Positions 13,084-28,100 are shown, numbered from the stretch's first letter. The stretch: DNA of 64,000 nucleotides from Dipylidium caninum (GCA_017562135.1 QEYB01000229.1:1-64000), one strand, 5' to 3'. Numbers and translations: made by a program. The notes: a model not told the origin generated them from the sequence alone.

Positions 13084-16000
13084 CTGAAAATTCGGGATAT
13101 GATCCTCATTATCTTAATCAGAGTGCAACACCTTTTCTTATTCTAAACATAAGTGAACAGCCTCCACACCGATCCGAGCTCAGAATGGAATAGAAGACAC
13201 TTAGAGGAGTAGAATTTGCTCCACGTTTTTAGGTAATATGCTTTCCATTCTCCACATTCATACATCTCTCTTGATATACAATCAGATTACTGCTTGGTCC
13301 GGCGCCTAAATGCCAATGTATGTCTAGATTATGAAACAGAGAAACTATACTGAAGTCTCTTCACATGACTTCAACTCGCCTCAACATTAAGAACAGATCA
13401 ATTAATGAAAGAGGCAAACATTGAGGCATCGCCTATCTGACGGGAAACCTATGGTCCGCCTACACAACCGAAGATTGTCAAGATCGGATGTTTTAGGAGT
13501 CGCCTAACGCCTGTCAGCGTTAGCGGATAGATCGAGTGCGCTTCAGAGGCATATTCAAATGAATAGTTTGCCGTCAACCACCGCGTCTAACGAAATACGC
13601 TGGGGTCTCCTGATGGGGTGTATCAAATTCGTTTCCAGTGGGCGGTAATACAACGCCACATGATTTAAAAATATTCATCATGGAAACTTCCTGGCATCTC
13701 GATTAGCAGCAACTAAGGCGACCAAGAAAGTGTCACTAAGTCTAGCACTAAGACCATTTCCTCAGTTCTAAACGACTCCGATTTGACTTGAATATTTTCC
13801 CAACGTAAGTTATTGTCAATTCCCCGTTGAGGCTATTGTTTAGTATACTTTCGCGATAATAGTAGTATTTTTTAGCTCAATCTACCAGTTAACGCTGACG
13901 GGAGTTAGAAGATTCAGTTGCGAACGTGAACAAGAGGGTTCTGGTCAGATGAGCGATGCTTCAATGTCACTCGGGAGTTCGCTATTGTCATCTCTTCCGA
14001 TTACTGTCAATACTTCGTTCAGGTTAGTGTTTAGCGTAAGTTGGCAGTGTACTTTCGACTCCCTTTAGAAATTTACCAGACATTATATGGTTAATTGTCG
14101 GACCATTTGCAATCGACAGGGATGATAGCAAGAAGTGCGAGGTGACACTGAAGCATCGCTCATCAGACTAGAAAGCTCTCGTCCGCCTTCACAACTGAAC
14201 CTCCCAACTCTCGTCAGCGTTAACTGGTAGATCGAGGGGAATATGCTACAAAAAACGTAAATAAATTTCGCATTAGAGTTTTGGCCCACAGTCGACGTGT
14301 ACGTTTGGACCCCCGAAGCATAAACGTACACATTGGAAAAAGCAGAATTGTGGCAAAAAGTCAAATTTACGATCTAACCGCATAGCACAATTCAGCAAGC
14401 CTTCCATACATATTTCATGCCTTCACGATTCAGCAAAATCGTTAGAAGGTATAAGATGATAGTTTAAAAACAATTCAAGGAAATAATGAACTTGTGAGAG
14501 AAGTCCCTGTTGACTTGAGAATGGACGGCATTACAAAAAAGTGGTGAGTCAATTTGAACGTGTTTTCATAAACCCCCAACTCAATCCACTATCGGCAAAC
14601 ACAAGGAATCAGCAACGCCATGGGCCGACCAAATGAGGTTGAGCAGAATCCTTACGAGAAATTGCAGGACCTCGACACCTTAGCAAATCAGGTGTAAGGC
14701 AGATGAGTGACCAGGCAACAAAACATTCACTATACAGAAATTCTCTCATTTCCCAAAAATTTGGGTAAAGTAGGCATGCCAGTAAAGACTTGGGGAATAT
14801 ATCCAGATGAAACACGGACCACGTAGTTCAAGAAGCTATTTATCAATGAGAAAATTTTTTTAATGGCTCACAGAGGCAAAATCGTTTGTCAACAATAAGC
14901 TTTTACAGGAATCAAACGGTCTAAACCAGAAGACTCACCAACTTTGCCACCTCCGATTGTAGAGACATGGCAAGGCGCTTCTGATTGGCCAATGGTGCAG
15001 GCCCTTAACTATTTAATTTAGTCCCGAAAGCCCAAAACCAATTAGCTTACAGAATTTCATAACTCAGTGAAAAATAAATCAGAGCGCAACAAAAGACGTC
15101 ATTGTGGAAAAAATGCTTAAATGTTTTAGCGGTGGAGGCTCCTAATAAACAGTCTGATTGAACATTAATGCAGTTTACAGGACACTTGCAACTTAAATCT
15201 CGAGTTGTCATAAAATATAAGAGACAGATGACAGAACTTCAGCATCCATTTGGAGAAAAATGAGAAGCCCACAGGGATGACCTTATTCCACAGGAAATGA
15301 CACTGAAAAAATTAAGCCATTATATGTAATTGTTACATATTGAAATGTCAACTCCGATACATTTAACCTGGTTGCGACTGATAGTATGTCTCCACATGGA
15401 ATGCGATTGTATTACATGTTAAGGGAGTGTGCTCGTGAGTCCTTATGGAGAGGTTTTTCCGCAATCAAAAATTTGTTTCGCTAATTATTATGAATTTACC
15501 CCGAGGCTTTGAAGCAGCCAAATCAAAGTATTCATGTCGGCAGGCTGATGTCGACCGCAATATTTAGATGTTTTTAAGGTAACTGCGCGAATAGATGTCG
15601 AACGCATAGTCTTACTTACATAATGCAATATCCTGCCAAGTTACTCCTTTAGCGTACTGTTTAATAATTGCAAAAAATTCCCTCGCCCAAAAAAAATAAG
15701 TTTTTTTTTACCTCGTGGCAAACTACTATCTTGATCATATCGTGCCTGTTTTAAATAATTCCTGTAACAATGCCAAAACCAAATTTTCTTCCCAGTGTTT
15801 TGATTGGTCTTCAGCGTTGCGATGATAGATTTGACTACTCGGTTTGCTATTCATTTAATCATATGTTTTTTTAGCAATGCCGACAGCTTGTTCAACTTCT
15901 TTGTTATATATAAAAGCGATACTGAACGGAGTGAGTTGTACTTTGTTTCATTTTTCACCGTTTCGTGATACTTCTATTTCATGGGGCTAAAGTATTTTTC

Positions 16001-16182
16001 CTTCTTTGTTTGTCGCCTGGATTCCCCTTCATTAACAATCCCTACTTCCCCCCCCGTGAACTCACATCCTTTATCCATTACTGTTTACTGCTTATATCCA
16101 GCTTTTATTCATTTATTTTGTCTATTTTTCTCTTCCCCATTTCTTTTGCGGTTCCTAGCTTCTCCATTACTTTGTTTTCTAG
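13084..16182. other. Divergent intergenic region between CWC25 and the DENND1-like gene
   Basis: About 3.1 kb, AT-richer than its left neighbour. It should contain the unseen first exons and promoters of two genes read in opposite directions. No open frame of note. It holds three copies of a local repeat (listed separately). Confidence 0.5.
13420..14237. repeat. Three copies of a local repeat, two forming a large inverted repeat
   Basis: The segment 13876-14000 and the reverse complement of 14105-14237 align over about 125-130 nt with scattered mismatches. Both share CTACCAGTTAACGCTGACG and GATGAGCGATGCTTCA. A third, more diverged copy at about 13420-13537 lies in the same orientation as the 14.1 kb copy and carries an insertion of roughly 25 nt. 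The two facing arms are about 100 nt apart and could fold as a hairpin. I see no open frame, and no clear terminal repeats or target-site duplication. It may be a short non-autonomous element or a local duplication. Confidence 0.8.
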
Positions 16183-19100
16183 CCAAGTTTTTATTTCCTA
16201 AACCAATTCGGCCAGAACTTGTCAATCGCATTATCGAATTTGCACTAGGGTGTTGTAAAAGGTAGGTATTACTCCTTTCCTATCTTAACCTAACCATTTT
16301 AGTCCTCGTTGCTCCGAATTCTTCGTTCTCCTCTTCACAGACAATAGCGGTCGATCTGAGTACGCACACTGTCTTCAAACTCTAGACGACACCTTCATTT
16401 GTTTCACCAGGTAATTTCTTTCTCTATCCTGAGATCGCTTATAGTCATCTCCCTTGGTTTGACTGCTTTCATCGTTTATTGGAGGAAATTAAGTCAAAGG
16501 ATTTATACAAATCTGAACTGTTTCCCACTCTTAACCAATTTGTTACGAAGCTTAAAGCCATTAAACCTCCGTCAGCTGGGAAGAATGCCATTTCCATTCC
16601 ATACCCCATTCCACAGGTCACAGATGCGGTAAGTTCCCATATCAAATATTTTTCCATATCTTTTTGTATTGTATTTAGTAATTATCTCACTACGAGTTTA
16701 TCATTTATTTCAACCCCGAAATGTAGACCGGATTTTTGGGTATCTATGAATTGTTTTAGCAACCCCAAGCCCGTAATCTCCCCTCGGTAAGCTGTGAGCA
16801 TTATCGTTCGTTTCTTCTTAAATCCACACTTTTGTTATTTCGGTGGTTTGGTCATTCGCTTCGCTTTCGCCCCTGTGGGTGTCTCTCCATTCCCATAGTA
16901 TTTTTCTATTTAATGCCTTGTCATCATTTCTGTTTCTCCTATTCTTTCTTTTTTTCACCTCCCGTGCATTATTTTCCTTAGTGCTTATCACATTAATCTC
17001 CTTTACAGTCTCTCAAAGGCTTACTAAAAATCTTTTCATTACAGTGGTAATTTGGGCGTCGAGAGAAATGTGAGACACGTGCCCAACTCTTGTTGAAATG
17101 ACAGTCATACTTTTTATTCATCATGATCTCAGCTTAGGTTTCGCGCGAAAGGAGTGAAGCGTCTGGAGTTATGAAATTACCGGTGGTTTTTCTGTACTGT
17201 TTAATTAGTTCCGTAACGCAACTTAGTCGGAGTGTTGTTGCCTTTTTCCAAACATTCCCATTGTTTCTCTCTCCGTCCTCCATATTTTCGGTTGAATGAT
17301 TTTCATCCACCAAATCATCCCACCTCAACGACCTTTCTCGAAGCCTTAATTCTAGCACTTTTTCATTAATTTGCTAAACATTCTCCAACCAGTTCTATCT
17401 TGACTCGTGCTTTGTCTATAAAACCCATATTTCGTTATGCTAGTCTCCAATTCGATCAACTCTTCTCTACAAATCTCCTGTAGAAAATCTGAGTCAAGTG
17501 GATGAAGTTTCGAGACACAATCAACCGTTGTGACTCTCTTCCTTTCCTCTTAAAATAGGCCTCCTTTTTTAGTCGCTACTCCAATCTTTTTTTTTCGGAG
17601 GAAGGCGTAGTGGGTACAAATTCTTTTAAAAATCTAATCTTCACTTTCATTCTCATTCCGCTTCTTGACGGTACGAGTAGTATTTGCATTAAGCTAGTCG
17701 AGGGTTTTGCTAAAATACTTGACTTAACCATGTAGATCGTCGTTGGGGTTTCTGAGGCCGCGCCGCTTTCCCTTCTTCAAGTCCATTTGTTAGAGTGCCT
17801 GTCTGTAATTTCATACTACTTTTGGGGATAAATTGCCGACAAAGTCTATGTTTAAATGTTATTATTTAACAACTGTCATACCCTCAACCTCAAATAGAAC
17901 CTCCTCATGGTGGTGGTTGCCGTGTTGTTCCCTCAATGGCTGAAGCTGTGAAACACTTCGTCGTTGTTGGATTAAAATTTGATCGCACGTTGTTGTCCCA
18001 TCGCCCGCACGCTGGGGACGGTCTGGAATCGTTTGACAAGGTTTGACAAGGTCTACCCCGAAACATCTACTAGGTGTGACGGCGAAGATTTCCACGGTCA
18101 TCACATTGTAAACAGATTTCATTGAGGCCATATTAATGCTGACAGAGAATACTAGCCATCTCGTGAGAGCGCTTCAAGTGAGACGTTTACAGAGTAGGTC
18201 AAGCGATCAAGTTAAAGGGAATTTTTTTGGGGAACCCCTGAAGAAATCCCATCCGCTGTCTAAATTTGGTACGATGTGTGCTAACGACTTCGTAGAAGAT
18301 TCCAGCAGCTCTTTTCTCTCCAAATGCTTTGTAACCCACAATCTTCGTCCTTTTTATGTTGGGCACTTTAAATATTTATGGTTGTGCGAAACAGAAGTGT
18401 TACTTCAGTTGCAATCTATGAAAAACAGTAACTTTCCTTTGAATTTTTCGAATAAGACAGAATGCCAAGCTCCACCAGAACAAAGTATTCGTCTCTATCC
18501 CCTGATAGCACATTAAAATCTGACGGAGTTCTCTACATTTGCTCCCATATATAGACTACGCAAACTTCTCTTTTCCGTTGAAATAAGCAACGCATACACC
18601 GACCTGTTTGGCGTCATTATCTTTGAAAGTGGCGCCTTGCAGACCAATCTTCCGACTTCCCCAAAATCTTTCTCGATTTTTGCCAACCCACCCGAAATCA
18701 CCGGCGTGGACTGTGTGATTCGGCACGACGACGAGGCACGAGGCAGCCTCGGCTCTCCTGCCGATGACGAAGTCCGCTGCCGGCGTGAAGTGGTGCCTCG
18801 AAAATATCGATTTTTTGCCGCCATTATCGGAATTTTTCCGATTGCCACGCTCATCGCTAACCGAGGCCCGCCGATCTTTTTCGTCAAAAAGGGGGGAGAG
18901 AAATCGTTCCTAAACTTCCTCTCGATTCTTTTGTGGCATGCGCCTTGTAAAGTTGTTCAGTGTCCTTGATGCTATTATGTGGTTTCATAGTCAACATGAC
19001 ACCTGTTTTGGAAATGGTATACTTATAAGTCTCCAAGGCGGTAACTGTGTAGCCTACAGAAGCGTCGAAAGAGCCTAACCCCAGTAGTAGTTTGCTGATT

Positions 19101-22100
19101 TCAAAGGGAGGGTCATATTTTTTCTCGTGAAATGGTCTTCCATCGGAAGGGGTTGCTTGAGCAAGGTCCCCATTTCTAACGTTCATTTATTAGCCAGGTC
19201 GAATTTAGGAAAAGGGATAGGGGGAAGAGCCCCTAGTATCCTTTCCTGAGTGAAAAATCCTAAAGACAAATTGTGTATACCTTAAACTTTCCCTAATATT
19301 GATCTTGCAGTACTGGCATACAGGCTCCAGTATGTCCCAAGACACCTCTTATCGTCGAGTGAGTTTCATCGACTCCAAATAGATCAGAAAAGTACTTAAC
19401 ATTTTGCTAATATAATAAAAATAGAAAACATGGAGAGAAGGAGATTGCGTAACCCACCCTTCTCCTGCTCACGCATGTTTTCTTTGAGTCTGCGCCTGCA
19501 ACCCAGTCACTGCTCATCGCTTCTATGACGCACGTTTTAACTCTCCCGCTTTCACCTTATTGGCTAAGTCGCCCCTTTCATGTTTTCATTGGTTGTTGTT
19601 GTTATACGCCTGAAGGTCATGCGTTTCATTGGGTCATAAGCCTACGCAACCACGTGTATCCATAATTGAAATGTATCCCTTTATAGGATATCCGTTTGCC
19701 CATTCCAACATCCACCCACCCCTATTTTTTGGTAGGTCCTATCTCTGTGCCTAATATTTTTGCGGTTTAGAAGGCCTTCGAGTACTACTACTCATCACTG
19801 GAGCCTCTGCAATGGATCGATATTTTTACTAGGTAAAAAAAATTTCAACCGAATTGCCTTCTAGTATGCTTTTGGAAAAGAGTATTCTATTCTTCTCGAA
19901 GAGTCGACAACGCCTAACTTACTGTATCATTGCTGCAGTCTCCCTTCTCTACCCACTCTCGTGGTAAATTCCGTCCTTTTCACTCCTCTGATGCCCTATT
20001 TCTTCATCAATAGGGTCTCCCCAATCTATCCAGTGCTATCACGGAGATTGCTACAGTTTTTGGAGTAAGGATAAGCTAATATTTTATTTTTTTGATAGGT
20101 CTCCCGTTCCCTTCATAGCCGGGATTCACTCATGTATGTTCGAGGTGAGCAATTGATACCCTTTCTATTGCTTGAAAAGTGTTTGACTTCAAATTCCCCT
20201 CACTTAAAAGAAGTGTCATGAGAGAGATACCCTTGAATAACTGAATAGCTGATGATTTCCACTCCCGTGTTCTCATCATAACCTCTTTCAGTTAGCGTCA
20301 CCAGAATGTTAACTCTTTATCACGAATGTTGTTTGTGTGCGTGTTTATGTTGACTCAATTATGGGATGAAAGTGGTAGTGACTATTCAACATTAATTTTG
20401 TTTATTGTGTAATACCCAAGTAAGTGGCTTATGCTACTGTCTTTTAGTCTACTAGAGGCGGGTTTTTTAATCGGTGGTGGTTTATTCTCTGTGCTTTCAT
20501 GAATCTGTGAGACAGACGTGATTGGAGTCCAGACAGCCTTACATCAGCCAACAATAGTGCTAATGCTCAAATTGGTTGGTGTAAAAGAGACTTCTTTTCC
20601 AATTGAGTGAGAGAATGTTTGAAGCGTATTTGAGTAAAGTCAATCTTTTTTACACCAAATAAGAACTCGTCTGTCATGGACGATTTTATTACATTCCCGT
20701 GTCTTTACTGGAATCGGTTTAAGGAAAGGGGCGCAACGGTTCTGCGCACTTGAAGACACTCCAAAAGTCGGGTTTTCTACTTGCCAACGTGGCGTTAGAT
20801 GGAGTTTAAAACCAGTCATAGAGAACAGGTAGAATTATCCATTGTGTTCTTTACACTTACTCTCCCCATGGCAACCCAACGAGTCCCGAGTTGAGCTGAA
20901 TATCAGTCGCTCCACCACTTTGCCTTTTCACCAAGTCGTGCAACGTCTCACTGCGATAAGATCCTATCGAGCCAGACAAGCGTATGATTCTTTGACTTCC
21001 TAGTGTAAACACCCCTGCCATCACCGAGCTCCAGTCCGTTGTCCAGACCGATGGGAAGCGGTGCATCTGCAGACGTCTTTGACTGAGTACACCCTCTAGG
21101 CCCCTTCACTTTTCGCATGTGTCTTATCAGGCTTCCGCCGCTGAACCGCATTGCCAGACGTGGTCTCATCGCGTTTCAGCCCCTCCTAATCCCATTTCCC
21201 TCGCTCTGCCTTATCTACAAAAACAATGGCTTTTCAAGTTGCAATTTCTGCGATTCTGATCCCTGTTTTTTTTTGGCAACACAGTATTTCACCATCCAAA
21301 ACATTAATTTAAAGTGAAGGCGCTTATCGTAACTTAGGGGCGTAATAAATGCAGATGGTATTTTGCGCCTGTGTGTGCGTGTGTTTATAGGTTTTGCCAC
21401 GCCGTGTAGGTGGATTAAACTTCTAAATCGGTAGCTGAAGGTGACTAGTGAGCCACTCTTTTCACCACACTCCTGACTCACCTTCCACTGGCATGGTGAG
21501 AGCACGGATCGGGACGATAACTCCGCTAAAGCTGCATGGGTTCTCGGGTGTCACTCGACTCACGCCCGAGAATGGTAAGGACTAAGTGTCAAGTGGCGGA
21601 CAGTTGTACTCTAAAGGCGGAGGAGGTGACTCTGAGGTCCCAGACTGTCAAATCATGACTTTATTACACGGAGGCATCGAATCCCGTTATGATTGTGGTT
21701 GATTCCATTTAAGGAAGCCAAGCCTTACATCACCTACCGTACCCGGGTTGTGGATCTGGACGATCACCGAATCATGGTGAATATGCCTGATGAGGAATTG
21801 GACAACGAAGACATCCCTACACCCATTGTAAGTTGTCAATTTGTCATCATTCCTCCCACCCCCATTCTTTCCCTTCATTCTCTCCTAGTTGGATTTTTTT
21901 GGCGTGGAATTCTCCAACCGCAATCGCTTCCTCAAATCGGCGATGACTAAAAAGAGCCAGGAATTTGCGTCCTGGAAAATTTCCCAACTGCCGATGCAAA
22001 ATTATCTGGCTCAACAGGCAAAACCCTTCTTCTCGATTCTCATCAACCTCCTTGGTAGGTTTAGAATGGAATGAAAGGCACTTTTGACGACCATTGAACC

Positions 22101-25100
22101 GTATCTTAAACGTTTAAGGTCATCCATGAGGCCTAGCGTGATGTGTGCGCTTTGTGTCACCCAGAGATCATTGTTAGAGGACATTTTGTTTATATTTTCG
22201 TCAGCAGGTCTTTTTTGATGGGATAAAAGTTAGTTTGTTTGGTCATTCGTCTCCCTGCCCTGCTACAACTCCTCAGAGCCGGTATTGGCACTTGACTTGT
22301 GCCACTCGAAATCGTCATGTTTTTGTTAATACGCGGGTTAATTATCAAAAACGAAAGTCGCTGGCGAGCACACAGTCAAGTCGGTCTTGTATGGAAGAAG
22401 AGTAAAAGTTTGGCCTTCGCATTCGCCTTCGACTTCGACAACGGCTTCAAACTTGCCTGATCACAGCCTTATACTCCTAATAACCGGAAGTCCATTAAGT
22501 CCACTCGTTCGGCTTTCCTTGTCTCTCGGTATGTGGCCTCTCCCGTGTGGAAGCAGCTTAGACGACATTTGGCGTGTATTCCCTGACTGGCGGCTACCTC
22601 CGCCGACAAGGGTGCATTCATTCCGCCTCAAGAGAGGCTTTCAAGTGTTCGTGGGCGACGCATTACCGCCAGGGTGTGGTGGTGGGCGGTGAAGTGCGTT
22701 TGAAAGGCAAACCGCCACTCCTACGATGCTGCGAATCAGTGCTGTCAACGAAGAATTAAATTTATTCCACTGAATTGAATGAAGAAGGCCCTAATTGATG
22801 GGGTAGAATGCACACCGCCTACTCGCCCCGTCTGCACAGGAGTCGCCTCGTAGTGCGCATAGATCACTTGATGAGATTTGCCAGAGTTTTCCATTATCGT
22901 CATCGCTCCATGCTCGCTGCCCTCTTTTTGCCTCGTGCCACCCTGATAGACTTGGGTTTATTGGGGGTCGGTGTATTTCAACTCCTCCCTCCCCTCATTT
23001 CACATCGTAGGCTGTGATTTGTCAGCGGAGAATGTATCGTTTTTAGCTTCTCCGCACTTGATTACGCTTAATTGCATCAAATTGGATGAAAGGAGGTCAT
23101 AGCCGAGGAGTCATTTTTCACCTCTCCGTCGCTAAATTTATCTCGGCAAACTTCCCCGAGCGCTCACCTACTTCACCCAATTTTTGTTGGCCAAGCAGCC
23201 TACTACTTGTTAGTGTTTGAGCTTTTAGCAATCGCATTCTCTTTCTACTCTCGAGGTGCAATCTTTTAGGCGAAAATTGAAAATTATCTGAGCCCTTCTA
23301 TCACTTTCCTACCCTTACGCCAATGTCTTTTGGCAACTTTGGTGGTGCAGAAGAAAGTCCCTCAGTGTTGGACTTATTTCACAATATCTCGAGTCTTTTA
23401 GAAGCGGACCAATCGACGAATCATCAGTAGAATGCACTTCACACACTCATGTTAATCCTTAAAAAGTCGCTTTACGACGCAGCTATGGAGGGAAGGAGAG
23501 GAAGAGGAGAAAAAAATGTTAGATTGTGTAGTTACCAAGCCCCTTCCCTCGTACTTCGCCTCGGTCATTCGGCAAGAATACGCCTTTGTACGAACGACGA
23601 CCAACTCAGAGAGAGAGTGAGAGGGACAACGGGGTATGATCCGATGGATTCGACTTCTCGGCCAGACGTGCAAATGCCATCGTTGATACGTCAATCAGAT
23701 CTGCTCGTGATCTCGGAATTTCCAATTTTGCGCCACGCGGCGACTGTTCCTGCTATATGGCTTTTTAACCCCCTTAGGCCCGGGGACTAGATGATGTTCT
23801 ACGGTGACGATTCTTCTGTTCCCCAAGTTGCTAACTCTTGTAGCACTTGATTAACAAGAATGTCTAGGGAAACAGAATCGAGCTGCTTGATGCTGCGTCG
23901 GCCTTGGCCTCTGTCACCGAGGCTGGACACTCGCTGAAATCCGGCAAATTTAGGGCGGAGGCAGGCAGAATCAGTCGTGCAGGTGATGCCTCCTACCTCC
24001 CATCTCGAGGAAAAAGTGAATTCCCTGTCTCTGCCTCGGATGTCCGTCTCCTCAAGCCGCCACCTTGATCGTGAGAGTAGATCACGTCAATGTGGTTGTT
24101 TACGGGAAGGATTAGGCGTCCAGAACTTCAGCGTGTAAGTACACTTTCGGGTGGCTAAATTCCCGCTTCTAAAGCTTTGTTCCCTTGGTAACCATGGTCA
24201 GTAAAGGGGGATGGGTGAGATTTACAGAATACGTCTACTTTTCTGCTCTCATTCCTTTCAGAGCTTATCAGCTGTCTATTTTGCAAGTAGGGTCAAAAGC
24301 GAGGCGGTTGAGTGAGGGGAAAGCGGGTCAAGCGTTCAGAGGTTCATTGTCACACCTTCCATCAAGACGCTTTAGTCGGTACACTTGGTCGAAAGAATAC
24401 ATTGGGGATGAGGAGAGCGTCGAGTGGGTATTGGCGTTGTGAAATGCTAACCTTTCTTTGAGTAGATTGACTTTTCTGCCAATAGGGACTGACACCAGCA
24501 ACACACCACCTCTTTTCCCTTCAACAGTCGTTCAGGGCTCCTCAAAAGTGCCCCTTCTGTGGCCTGCCACACTTTGGTAAGGTGGCTAGTCAAACATGGA
24601 AAGAGTGAGACCTGCACTCATGTTCCCCCCTCGATTGCCACCTTTCACACTTCTTCGCCGGTTCGAGAGTTTTGGTCGCATTCAACTCGACATCGCTGGA
24701 AAAAACGGAGAACGGGAAGTTAAATGGGAGACTTATAAGAGCGCGCTACGATTCTCCGCATTTCTTCTAACAGTGTGTGTTACTATGTAAGGCGGGGACG
24801 CCCCGACTTACGCCTTCTTCACAGACTTTCTACCTTTTTTTATCGCATTTCTAATCACCAATGGGTTTGCTACGTGTCGTGCTGCTGTTAACTCCCAACC
24901 CCGGCTTGTCGGGCCGACTTCTCAATCTTTTTACCAAATAGCAGATTTCGTGCTGGTCTGCAAAAGGACTATTTCATATTTTCATGTGACTGAAATAGGC
25001 CTTTACAAATTCTTTCCTAATTCCCCCTCAAATCTCGTAGTGGTGGCTTTTCTTATCATATTTTCACACTTTTGCCCTTGTTTCCCCGTTTCCTTTACCC

Positions 25101-28100
25101 GAAACCTTTAAATTTTGTTTACCAATGGCCTGTGAAGTGTTGAATTAGGGGCTTAACTTGTGGCCGCCTTCCTTCCGCTTCCTGTCCCTTCCTTTCTCCC
25201 CACTGACTGCAAATACGGCCGGTTTTGCTGTTTCTACACTGATTTGCATTGTCACTGCTGAGCATACCTTCTCAAATCACAATTTTCATTCGTCTGCCTA
25301 CCCGCCTAATCAGTGTGTAGAGTCAAGTATGATTAACATCGAAAAATCGCTGGTGTCATGGCTTCTGTGTGAGAAAAATGCCATTGTGTTTACGACTGGG
25401 GTGGCAGGCGGGGCTTTGTTGCGTCATCGTGGAACGGTTTCCAGTCGTCTGACGGTGACAGCCACCACTCGCGTAGTTCACCCGATTTTCACCTCCTTGA
25501 ATTTCATTTTGTCCTTGGTTGGTTTCCTCGAAATCTGCTTTTGCTCTCCGCCTCCCTCCGGCCGCCTCACCGACAACTTTCTCCTTTCCCTCGACTAATT
25601 TAACATCTTACGAGGCTGCGGAGGAAGGGAAAGGAAGAGGAGGAGGAGGAGGGGGGGGGTGGCAAGTGAAAGAATAGGAACTCGACCTTGGCACGTGTCT
25701 TTACTCGGTCAAACGTTGCCTTGGAAACTAAGTGATTGTGGATTTTGGCGACGGATGGATTTTACGCTTTCTCTTGTTTTTATATATATGTATTTTCTTA
25801 TTGTTTGAACTTCTAATTTTCATTTAGTATATAAAAAACTATGCCGCTTATTGCTGTAGTGTTGTTTCTATCCCAATTTAAAATAGAAGGACAAGATGTG
25901 CGCTTCAGACAAGAGAAGTTTTTTGCCCTAGAGGGGAATGGGAAGCCTTGGAAGAGGGACAGAGTCTTCAAAATTGCTTTGTTAGATTCCGTTTTGGTAA
26001 TTTTTCCTGAGAAATGCCCGACGATCGGGTCGTCGTTTGTCTAGTCGAAGGCGACGGGACCCCCGTCAATCGTCATCAGAGCACGACACGTGGTCTTGCG
26101 GCGAATTCCCAATGTATCGCATACAAATTGGAAGTAAAATTAAAAACGAAAAAAGAATCTTGGCTGTGTCCACGAACTCGATCGGTCTGTGGAAGCTTCA
26201 CTGGGTTAAGGGAAATCTCTTGGTATGAGGCATCCGCAACATCCGCGATTCGTTGCGTCTGAAAAAGCACCATAAAATTGGCCATTTTTGAAAAGACTGA
26301 TTACTGACGGGGAAACGTTGCATTGTTTTATACTGTGCGAGGTCGTGAGTGATGCTGAAAGATGAAGCGGCGTAGACGACATCAGGAACGGACATTTACC
26401 AAAGACAAAAACGGTTATGCTGCCAGTCTGGTGGGAGTATAAAGGAATTCTGCCCTTTGGACTTTTATCAAACGACCATTTTACACGTGCGCGTTCAAGA
26501 ACCCCGGCCAAACTGGGCGATGCATTTCGAGTAAAGCGGACAGAAGTGGCAACTCGTCGTGAGGCTGTTGTTTCTCCAAATGATAATCCACAGCCGCGCA
26601 CACCTTCGGTCATTCGCCAAAAATTGGTGGATGATCTGACCTGGAAAGCGTTGACACGTCCGCTTTCATGCGCTTTCTGACGGCCATTTATTTCGTCGTT
26701 CTATGCAGAACTCCTTAAATGGTTAAATTTTCAATGACGCTAACGACATAAAATCACTATTAATTCACAAAGACCAGAAATTTAATGAGGATGGAATTAT
26801 GTCACTGATCGAATGATGGCAAAAGGTCATGGACAAAAACGGACAGTGCTTAATTTTTCAGCAACAAATTTTAAATTTTCATTCTCGCTTAAAATTCACT
26901 CCCCAGTTAGTTGCGAACCCATCAAAATCTCTCTTGAAGCCAATCAAGATGTGGTGTGGACGAGAGTGGTGGGAATACTTTGTCGGCGTTGACAGACGAG
27001 ACCGCCTTGTCAACGAGCGCCATGTGACGGTAAATGGCCGAGGCGTCAAGCAATTTCTTTTATGACGGTAGTCGGCTTGTCACTAAAGCGTAAATTAGTT
27101 GAATTATAGTCCTTCCTTTGACGGAAGGTCATAGGTCGGCAGGTTAGTCATGACTCCCATTCTGACAGCCCACAAGTAGCCACGTCTTATTCGGAGGCAC
27201 CGACTGTCCTGCCGTTGGGCGGTTGATCGGTGTATTCCTCGCCTCCCTGAAACCGTGGAGGTGGATAGTCTCTGAGGCCCATTGACCATTTCTAGAGGTT
27301 AAATCAGCCGGGTCACAAAAAAACTGTTTTACACCAGAGTTGCCTCCGGGCTTCCCCCTCGTGAAAATCCGTGGCGACTCTCTTCGCCTCGCACACTCTG
27401 GAGCGCGGTGAGTTCGTGAGCAGACCCGTTTGGGCTTCAATGAACTAATCTCAAATCTCCACTTGGACCGGAATTTCGCTTGCGCTTTAGGGTCTGCCCT
27501 CCCTTATGCAAGCGTAATTTTTTACTTCCCACAGAATCGCAAAGGTCGGTAATGCGATTACCATCTTTGCAGGCTACTTCCGCGAATGCCGAAACCTCTC
27601 CGGACAGGTGGATTTTCAACGAATGGTGGCCTGTCAGGCCTGTCCGCCGCTAGAGCCGTTCCTTCTGCAACTCTACGAGTCTCAGATGGTCCATTGCGTA
27701 AGTCATTTGTCGTGCATAAGCCTCCGCGCTCCTCGTTAGACCCAAGAATGCCACGGGGTGCGTGTTATCAGATCCTCCTCACTCCACTCACTCGGGTGTT
27801 GCATTTCGTGGAAGGTACGTGCCCAACTCCCCTACTTTTTCCCTTCATGATAGGAACAAAACACGGCTTGACAAACTCGTCGGAATAGCCTGATGTTAAC
27901 CTCGTCGTCCGGAGCACTTTAGATCCTGGCGAGATCGACGCGAGGCTATTGGCTTATCTTTGTGTGATCAAATCATCCCCACTACGTTCATCTCCGCCTT
28001 TCATTAATCTGAATTTCTCAAAACACTCCTGATACCCCTTCTGCCGGCGCCTTTGTGCCACTACCTTTCCGCTCTATTGCCCATCTCCACTCTAATGGGA

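Noticed and set aside
16411..16433. 23-nt intron in the DENND1-like gene ending at CTGAG
   Set aside because: Too short and breaks phase; using the next AG (16443-16444) gives a 34-nt intron and restores SHLPWFD.
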